A stretch of 64,000 bases of DNA. It comes from Chrysaora quinquecirrha (lineage: Eukaryota > Cnidaria > Scyphozoa > Semaeostomeae > Pelagiidae). The DNA is taken from contig JACTAT010000144.1 in assembly GCA_014526335.1 (NCBI GenBank), positions 297,053 to 361,052 of the forward strand. Reading direction: 5' to 3'. Shown in pieces: positions 57,446 to 64,000 of this stretch (position 1 is its first letter; every line of letters starts with the position of its first letter). Below the pieces are notes generated by a model that was not told the origin of the DNA, did no database searches, and saw nothing but the letters and a program-made list of their open reading frames with translations. Made by a program: the position numbers and the translations under genes.

Positions 57446-60400
57446 GTAAATTTGGCATTTTGAATTGCATTGATATTTCCGTTTTTAATAGTGGTACAAA
57501 ATTTCAAATTTGCGAGAAACAGTCGAAAAATCTCTGGACATACTAAAAGGTTTTTTGTCTCATATTCCAAAAAGTATAAACGTCAGAAACAGACGGAAAC
57601 AATTAACTAAAGGCGGAATTTATACGCAGATGCGGCTCAAAATGCAGCAATCAATATTTGAAGTCGAATCGTCATTGTAATTAAAACAGTCAGCTTGCGA
57701 AATACAGCTGGAAGCTTGATAGCATTAACTGATGAGTCCAAGTGAGAAACGAACGCTTTCTATATAGGCAGAGCTGGCCTTTTGGTTTTGATATGGACAG
57801 ATTCCAAAATTCCTAAACGGAACAAAGTTCTTGCTTGTTCAAGCTTTTAATTATGTCCAGAGATGTTTTCGCTGTTTCTTGCAGTATTTCCTGTTTTCAT
57901 ATATTTAGCTATGCCATCTCACCTTATCGCCTAGAGCTCACCCTATAACTCCTTATCGTACCTTGTAACTTAACTTAAACGACTGTCTACTTCCCTTGAT
58001 TCTGATCAGCGTAGAAAACTGTCTCCATACCTCAAAACCTTGTTAGCTCGAACAACTGTCTACTTCCCTTGATTCTGATCACCATAGCAAACTGTCTCTA
58101 TACCTCAAAACCTTGATAACTCAAACAACTGCCCAGCTATTTCACCTGTTTCTTATTGCCATAAGTCCTATTTACTCTACACAAACTATCCTGGGTTGAA
58201 CCCGGATTCTACTTACCCAGATTAGATTCTCGATAGTGTAAGCGCAAACAACCCTGGTTGAACCCGGGTTAGTTGAACCCACCTTGAGACGTAGGTTGAT
58301 CCCGGTTTCAACCACGGTTGGTTTCACAAACTGCAGTGTAAACAAAACTGGTTCAGGTTTAACCCGGGTTTTCACGACCTAGGTTCAACCCGGGTTACTT
58401 TTACACAGTGTAAACAAGGCTATGGAAAATTCCCTCGATAACTCAAAATGTTGTTAACTCAAACAACAGTTGTAAATTTTGTCTTTTTTCGCAGGAAAAT
58501 AGTATTCTGATAGCAAGCGCCCTTGCAGTGCTACACAAATACGCCGTCAATTTGCTGAAACCTGTCACTGAGCGCCCGTCGTCTTGGAAAAGCATTAAAT
58601 TCTATAGCAAAGTTGTACAGGACAGAGTCGGTTTTCTTAAAGAGTCGAAACCCATTCTTATTCAATTGGGATATACAGAGGACCTAGTCAACAGTGAGAA
58701 TAAGATTGTCGGGTTGAAATTTCCCGATAATGTCAACGATCCTGATCGAGTGAAGGTCGCCGAGATGGCAGTTGATCTCTGGATTGCGCATTGCGAAGTT
58801 TTGGCGATTTTAAATGAAGTACATCCTCACCTGAAGCTGCTCTTTGATTCTGGACAAATACCAAGATCATTGAAGATCGAAGAATTGAGTGATGACGATG
58901 ATGACTTTTTTGATGCGGAGGAAAATTTTGTGGCTAGCCCTGCGGTGGCGCAAAATGCGTCATCTGACAATGCCTTGCAGTTTGAAAACGCAAACAATCA
59001 GTTTAATGCAGAGGATGTTTACATGAGTATGCGTAATGACGCTCAAGTTGAACCGAATCGTAGAGAATTTCACAACCTCGCTCAACCGAACCAATCACAG
59101 ATGCACACTGAAGCTCCTTCGTTGCGGCCTGCGGAGTCTCCTCCGCATCGACAGATGAAGATGTCGAATTTGCCACAAGACACAACGTGGTCCTGTAGCT
59201 CGCCAATTACAACCTCTTTTGAGAATCAGTTTTGCGTCCAGTCTTCAAAACGTGATGACGTGGAGAATTTTCACCGCAGTACTGTGTTATCTGGTAGTTC
59301 AAATCGACTGCCAAGCATATACAGTGCCTTCCCGCCATCACCTCCGGCTATTGATAGCAGAAACAATGAACCCCCATGGCAACCTTATCAGCCTCTTAAT
59401 GGTGCACAGCCTCAGTCTGGTTCCAAGCCCCAATTTGATGTCGTACCTCAAATTGGTACTCAGTCCCAATCTGGTACTCAGCTTCTCTCTAATCTTCAAC
59501 TTCAACACGATGCGAAGCCTCAGTCTGGATCTACAAACCATCAGGATTCGGATGATGTATGGAAGAAGACATCAGGCGAAGAGCCTCGCTATCAAGATCC
59601 GTCACGCGAAGGAGACCATAAACCATTTCATATTGATGGTGGTTCAGATACTTTCAGTAACAATGGATTTGGTCAGTATTGCATTTTATTGGAATTATCT
59701 CTTTTCCCGTTTTTATCTCTTTCCCGTATTTAGGATGCGTTCCTCGGGAAAATTTTTCTGCGCCTCCTTCTTTCTGGAGACTTCCGAGAGGCGAAAAGCC
59801 CGTTCGTTTGGACAACTCTCGGAAAATCGGAGACATGGTGGCGCGAACCCTCCTGACTCCAGAGCTGGAAGCTTTTGCAGATATTATAGATGTTCTCAGT
59901 CTCAAAACAACTTCTCAAAAGTCTTCTGTTTTGCAAGAAAGTGCGTTTGCTGGCGTCTACAATCGAAGCCTCCGAAGTCTGCTTTTTCGGAATTCATGAC
60001 AGCTAAAAGTTCCATAAGAACGCCCCCTAACTTTACTATGCACGGTTGAATATGAAGAATTTTGTAATTTTCATAACTTTTGGATAGAAGATCAGTGATT
60101 GATTCAGCCAGGGCAGGTCTCAGTGCCGGGAAATTTGGTTTTGTGCAATTTTCCGTCGAATTAGCCCCCTAAAAAGCTCCCTCAGAGTATAAACGTCAGA
60201 AAGAGACCGAAACAATTGACTAAAGCGGAATTTATACCCAGATCCGGATCGAAACGCACCATTCAGAAAGTGAAACCGTGTTTGTGTTTGCGTTCTCGCA
60301 AGCTGATTGTTGCTGGAAACACAGTATTCAGCTGAACTTTTTCTGATCGATGAATTTCGATCTGCATCTGCGTATAAATTCCTCCTTAGTCAATTGTTTC

Positions 60401-63400
60401 TGTCTGTTTCTGAAGTTTTTACTCGAAAAATGGTTTCAAGTATGCGCTAAGGTTTTCCTGCGGTTTATCGCAATTTTGTATGTCTTTTTAGAAAATGCAA
60501 TTTGTTGGAACTGTGACGCTGAAATCCCGGACCCAAATTACAAGAAATGCTTTAAATGCGGAACACCAAGAGACGACCTTGATGAGTCGCAAGACGAGTA
60601 TGTGATGCCGAATCTCGAATCAATATCCTCGATTACCGAATCAATAAAATCGGCTCCTACGAGTGACAAACCAGAGTCGTTGTATTCGGCTCCGATAGCC
60701 GAATCTATATATTCTGCTCCAACGACTCACAGCCCTGAGATGATTCACCGATGCTATGGAGCCCATGGAGATGATTTGATGCATTCGGTACCTACGAAGC
60801 AAAAAGCCGACACAATATATTTTCCCCCGACAAGTCACGGACCCGAGGCGATTTATTCGGCTCCAACGAGTCAAACACCCGAGTCTGTTTACCTGGCTGT
60901 TATGGGTAACAGACCCAACTCAGTTTATCGGCCTAATACGAACTTTAAACACGATTCGACGTATTCCGTTCCTAAAAGCAATACACAGGGGAGAAATGTT
61001 CTCGGTTCTTACGAGTCACGAAGCCGAGTTGATTTATTCAGCTCCGAACAGTTACAAACCCGAGCCCGAAGGCAGGATGGAAACTCCGCCACCCGACGAG
61101 GAATTAAAGGACTACTGGAGCTGTAAACATTGCACATTTCATAACCCGATGGACACGAAAATTTGCAGAATGTGTTTGAAGACGAGTTTTGTTTCGGGAA
61201 AGAAAGAGGATCCCGAGTTTGAGGTGAGTTAGTTGTATAGCTACGTTCTTTTTTCTAAGATATTATTTATTCACGATACCCCATGACAATATATTGTAAC
61301 TAATCAAATATAAGTTAAATTGGTCTTACAGCACTGTTCTTTCAGGAGGTCGTGTTTCTAATATGAGGAAGTTTTTAGCTTAATGTAATATTCTTATTTG
61401 GAAAGGTGGCACGAATAGATTAGGCCCGCTATCTGATCTGTAATCACATCTGTTACTAACTAAAGATTGACAGTTTATATACATCTGTACTTACATAATT
61501 AGGATCACGTGTTATATAAATTATCATAAATTATCACAACATTAAACTTAACATCTTAACTTAACTTGTCACTTCCGTCCTTACTTACAGTCTTCTAGGG
61601 AAATAATAATATAGTTTTACCGGACTTCAAAATTGCGAGAAAAAGCGAAAACATCATTGGATATGCTAAAAAGCTTTTCTTGTCTTACACTCTTCAGAGT
61701 ATAAACGTTAGAAACTTGCTGAAACAAATTACTAAACCCGCGTTTACACGATCAGATCTTTCTTAAGATTTTCCATCAGACTCATATTTCTTCAGATATC
61801 TGATGATTGTGTCTAACGAAAAATCTGATAACCGTCGGTATTTACACGGTCAGATTTTCTCATCAGATTGTCTGAAGAAAAGACAACCTGACGAAAATCT
61901 GAGCGTGTAAACGCGGCCTGAGACGGTGTTCATACTCAGATGTGGAAATGCACCAATAGAAAAGCGAAGCAGGAATGGTATTGCGTGATAGGAACACCAA
62001 TCAGCTCCGGGATACAGCGGGAAGACCAAAAGAAATTAACTCTTCCTGTCTACACAGAACCAGCTTTTAATGAAATAATGGTCTACCTTTGCCGATTATT
62101 CGAAAATAATCCTCGCTGTAATTTTCTGCTCACTCTGCACTCTGGGTTGTCATATGGCAGAATCACGCTTGCACTGGTGTGCTTGTTGCTTAATTATAGA
62201 CTGGCTTTTTGTATTCTATGTTATATATTATATTTATATCTTATAAATATTAATTTTTTAGATTATTCATGCGACATATTCCACGCCACAGTCTCCTATT
62301 GATGCAGCCTCGTTTCCGCCTCAATACCATGTCTTCGGTAAAGAAACATTTGCTTCAAGAATGGAAGACCCCCCTGTTTTGCCTATTCACAGAAATCGAC
62401 ATGAGATGCAAAATCAGCTGCCTTCTGTTTATGAAACGAGCACACGACCCCCGGATTCATACATGCCTTACAGCTATTCTGAGGTAAGAAATTCGTTATA
62501 CTGGGGGGCTGATGTTATAGAGCCCGAGATATTTAAGCGTGTCAGGTTTGCTCTGTTGACTAGAATCATCAAGTTTTTGAGTGAGTTATCGAAGGAGCTT
62601 TCTATGATGATCAGAATCAAGGGAAGTAGACAGTTGTTTGAGTTAACAAGGTTTTGAGTTATCGAGGGAGTTTTCTATGGTGATCAGAATGAAGGGAAGT
62701 AGACAGTTGTTTGAGTTAACAAGGTTTTGAGTTATCGAGGAGTTTTCTATGGTGATCAGAATCAAGGGAAGTAGACAGTTGTTTTAGTCAATAAGGTTGA
62801 TCAGATTCGAGGGAAGTAGTTATTTGAGTTAACAAGGTATTTTTTGTTATTTTTTGCCGGTTTCATTTTCAGACATCTGGATTCATAAATGGATCTCCGT
62901 CTTCTTACAATGCGAATAAATCAGCTCCGGAAATTTACCAAGCCAATCAGTTTCCTCGTAGACCAAGTTTGAAGCAGAAATCGAAATTTGGAAATCCGGA
63001 AATGTATCTGAGCATGTCAGATCATGAACTGAGAAAGCAGAAAGAACTTGCGGAACAAGTAAGAAGAGAAAAAAAGCTTCAAGAAGATATGAGGAAGGAC
63101 GCTGTCGATCTTATCAATGTTATTAAGGTACAGAAATTTAGGGACATTATTTAAGGATGTAGTCGAACACTGACCCAAAATCAGCTGGAATATAGCTTTT
63201 TCCGAGATTTTAAATGATGGTTAAATTTCAAATTTAAGCAGTGTTAATGGCGAATACATTAAAGACAATTAAGGGAAAGAATGTGATCACTTTATAGTCA
63301 ATATGCTTTACTGTTTAGCTGCCGTTGTGAATTCTGCCATTTTTATGGTTCAGGAATTAAAACATGAGGTTTTGGCAAAATGGAAACAAGAAATCAAATT

Positions 63401-64000
63401 AGCCTTAATAAATAGATATTTCACGAATGGCATATCAAAAACAGATGGGATGGGACTCAAACCGGAACTGCATGCATGTAAAACATTTTGCTTCACAATT
63501 AAATTTCCAACGTTTAACAAACAATGTTTGATCGTTGGCAAGGGCCTAAGGCTGCACGAATTGGAGAGTTACGACGATTTCATTTGGCTTCATTGCTCAA
63601 TGAAATCAATGTTTGCTCTATCCAGGCCTTTGTCACTCATCAATAATATACCTAGGTAGATAGACAGCCACCAAGATTAGATGAGTACGAGAAGGTGACT
63701 GAAAACAGCACTAATATGGCTTGACGATTTCTCGATCCATCGTATTTTGCATTTTATTCTATGTAGGAAGCAGAAGAATTGGGTTATTCGATTGGAGAAG
63801 TTCAAATCGCTTCAAATTTTGATCAAATGTTGACTTGTAATATCCTTGATTGGCTCCAGAAAACGTTGCCTGAAATGAAAAACATTGTTATCAAGTGTTT
63901 CAGCGAAAAGGATCTCGGGAACTTGTCTGCTGAAGAAGCAGGGGAAGCCCTGATTGCATGTGACGGTGATATTCAGAAGACTGTGAATCTGTGCGCCCAA
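52794..64000 (+). CDS. RNF31: RNF31/HOIP-type RBR E3 ubiquitin ligase with long N-terminal extension, 3' partial
   Basis: In vertebrates HOIP is the catalytic subunit of LUBAC, making Met1-linked ubiquitin chains in NF-kappaB signalling. Exons: 52794-52836, 53457-54106, 55183-55409, 56256-57445, 58495-59671, 59734-59940, 60492-61223, 62262-62483, 62873-63127, 63767 onward. About 1640 residues are visible: a novel disordered extension of about 700, the PUB domain, a RanBP2-type finger, an NZF, a coiled segment and the UBA. This is the HOIP order; the RBR is expected to the right of 64000. Human HOIP starts directly with PUB, so the extension is unusual. Phases join if three one-base changes are allowed: two in exon 2 and one in exon 7. 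The start at 52794 is chosen because its frame joins exon 2 and an in-frame TAA lies just upstream. Domain identity is firm; the exact start is not. Confidence 0.9.
54151..54660 (+). mobile_element. SINE family B interrupted by a nested foldback element, RNF31 intron 2
   Basis: Head GGTGTTGTGACGTAGTGGTC, body AGTACCCAGGGTATTC and AAGCTGCAGGTCCACCTCAG, tail ATTGATTGCTTG. At about 54263-54482 a 220-bp insert with ACCCCATT...AATGGGGT ends and AGATCGTGATCGCAATCCC inside splits it. The copy at 11738-12000 gives the uninterrupted order. Confidence 0.8.
55555..56210. mobile_element. Two foldback elements with GTGTAAAC termini, RNF31 intron 3
   Basis: Segments 55555-55830 and 55990-56210 repeat CCAGAGCCAG, GGATCTG and TCGATCCAGAGCC words in both orientations. 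They carry GTTTACACAGGATCT and GTGTAAACGC near their ends. No coding capacity. Confidence 0.55.
57485..57870. mobile_element. Palindromic MITE, family M2, RNF31 intron 4
   Basis: ATTTCAAATTTGCGAGAAAC start, AAAAAGTATAAACGTCAGAA and AGATGCGGCTCAAAATGCAG core. Confidence 0.7.
57965..58470 (-). repeat. 73-bp minisatellite copies and an AACCCGGGTT foldback element
   Basis: 57965-58140 holds two to three reversed units (GACTGTCTACTTCCCTTGAT). 58165-58425 is rich in the palindrome AACCCGGGTT and ends in AGTGTAAACAAGGC. A further reversed minisatellite piece follows at 58430-58470, so the foldback element appears to have inserted into the array. Confidence 0.65.
58495..59671 (+). CDS. RNF31 exon 5: PUB domain and Gln/Ser-rich linker
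   Basis: ALAVLHKYAVNLLKPVTERP, then SWKSIKFYSKVVQDRVGFLK and ILIQLGYTED, match HOIP PUB (NILEKYGRNLL, WRGVKFNN, LRLYGYTEE in human, from memory). HOIP PUB binds OTULIN and, via SPATA2, CYLD. After it comes an acidic patch (ELSDDDDDFFDAEENF) and a linker with imperfect QSGSKPQ / QIGTQSQ repeats. The frame is open throughout. Confidence 0.9.
60492..61223 (+). CDS. RNF31 exon 7: RanBP2-type finger, YSAP repeats, NZF
   Basis: Finger 1 is ICWNCDAEIPDPNYKKCFKC. Seven or more repeats of about 17 residues follow, built on YSAPTSHxPE. Then the NZF reads YWSCKHCTFHNPMDTKICRM-C, with the Thr-Phe and Met pattern used by ubiquitin-binding NZFs. The frame changes once near 60990, at the GGGG of ACACAGGGGAGAAATG. 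Removing one G lets the YSAP repeat pattern continue unbroken into the NZF frame. The exon ends GAG with a GTGAGT donor. Confidence 0.88.
61625..62170. mobile_element. MITE family M2 with a nested element, RNF31 intron 7
   Basis: M2 ends at 61625 and 62170. At about 61733-61920 an insert with ends CCGCGTTTACACG...CGTGTAAACGCGG interrupts it, with internal CAGATTTTCTCATCAGATTG in both orientations. The insert is therefore younger. Confidence 0.7.
62262..63127 (+). CDS. RNF31 exons 8-9: linker and coiled segment
   Basis: Exons 62262-62483 and 62873-63127. The first is Pro/Tyr rich (IIHATYSTPQSPIDAASFPP). The second ends in a charged helix (MSDHELRKQKELAEQVRREK) with coiled-coil character just before the UBA exon. 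Both are in phase with their neighbours. The intron between them holds the minisatellite at 62575-62840. Confidence 0.85.
62575..62840 (+). repeat. 73-bp minisatellite, three to four units, RNF31 intron 8
   Basis: Same unit and strand as 49075-49745, with GATCAGAATCAAGGGAAGTA repeated at about 62608, 62681 (GAATGAAGG variant) and 62754. Confidence 0.9.
63475..63550. mobile_element. MITE family M1 fragment, RNF31 intron 9
   Basis: AACAAACAATGTTTGATCG followed by TTGGCAAGGGCCTAAGG, the M1 right end. Confidence 0.6.
63767..64000 (+). CDS. RNF31 exon 10 start: UBA region, truncated by window edge
   Basis: EAEELGYSIGEVQIASNFDQ begins a helical region. LDWLQKTLPEMKNIVIKCF and LSAEEAGEALIACDGDIQKT follow, matching the HOIP UBA that binds the HOIL-1L/SHARPIN UBL domains. 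The exon is open to the last base of the window. Confidence 0.85.

Noticed and set aside
56967..57570. Minus-strand open frames of 89 and 189 codons
   Set aside because: Antisense shadows of RNF31 exon 4, whose plus-strand frame joins its neighbours in phase.

Overview
This window is intron-rich, AT-rich animal DNA. Five split genes have canonical GT-AG introns, and two further genes have a single coding exon. The repeats are tRNA-derived SINEs, inverted-repeat DNA elements, non-LTR and Copia remnants, and large simple-sequence arrays. The gene set (GLG1, FBXO21, POMGNT2, a C2H2 zinc-finger gene, an RB-family pocket protein and an RNF31/HOIP homologue) is metazoan. A single p107/p130-type gene and the repeat style suggest an early-branching marine invertebrate, possibly an anthozoan cnidarian. 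That placement is inference; no species is claimed.

Layout: (1) 273-7164, minus strand: ten internal exons of a GLG1/ESL-1 (Golgi apparatus protein 1) homologue; its C-terminus runs off the left edge and its N-terminal exons are not found. (2) 9130-16732, plus strand: an FBXO21-type F-box gene with a transposon at the end of exon 1, missing N-terminal exons, and decayed tandem copies of two exons. (3) 17150-19830: an inverted-repeat element holding a huge head-to-head 9-bp satellite. (4) 20171-21913, plus: intact POMGNT2 homologue. (5) 22956-24488, minus: intronless gene with 13 C2H2 fingers. (6) 25791-50145, plus: complete 29-exon RBL1/RBL2-type retinoblastoma-like gene with an E2F site in its promoter. 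(7) 50146-52620: intergenic nest of miniature inverted-repeat elements. (8) 52794-64000, plus: RNF31/HOIP-type E3 ligase with a long N-terminal extension, PUB domain, two zinc fingers and UBA; the catalytic RBR part lies beyond the right edge.

The genes are not an operon. POMGNT2 acts on O-mannosyl glycans and GLG1 resides in the Golgi. FBXO21 and RNF31 are ubiquitin-pathway proteins. The pocket protein is a cell-cycle repressor and may be autoregulated through its E2F site. The zinc-finger gene and the pocket-protein gene are head-to-head over about 1.3 kb; GLG1 and FBXO21 are also divergent.

Four positions need a one-base change to keep an otherwise well-supported reading frame: three in RNF31 and one at an RBL splice junction. 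Several sit at short homopolymers, so consensus errors are more likely than pseudogenes. The most unusual features are three unrelated inverted-repeat elements that share one architecture, with subterminal minisatellites facing each other in opposite orientation.
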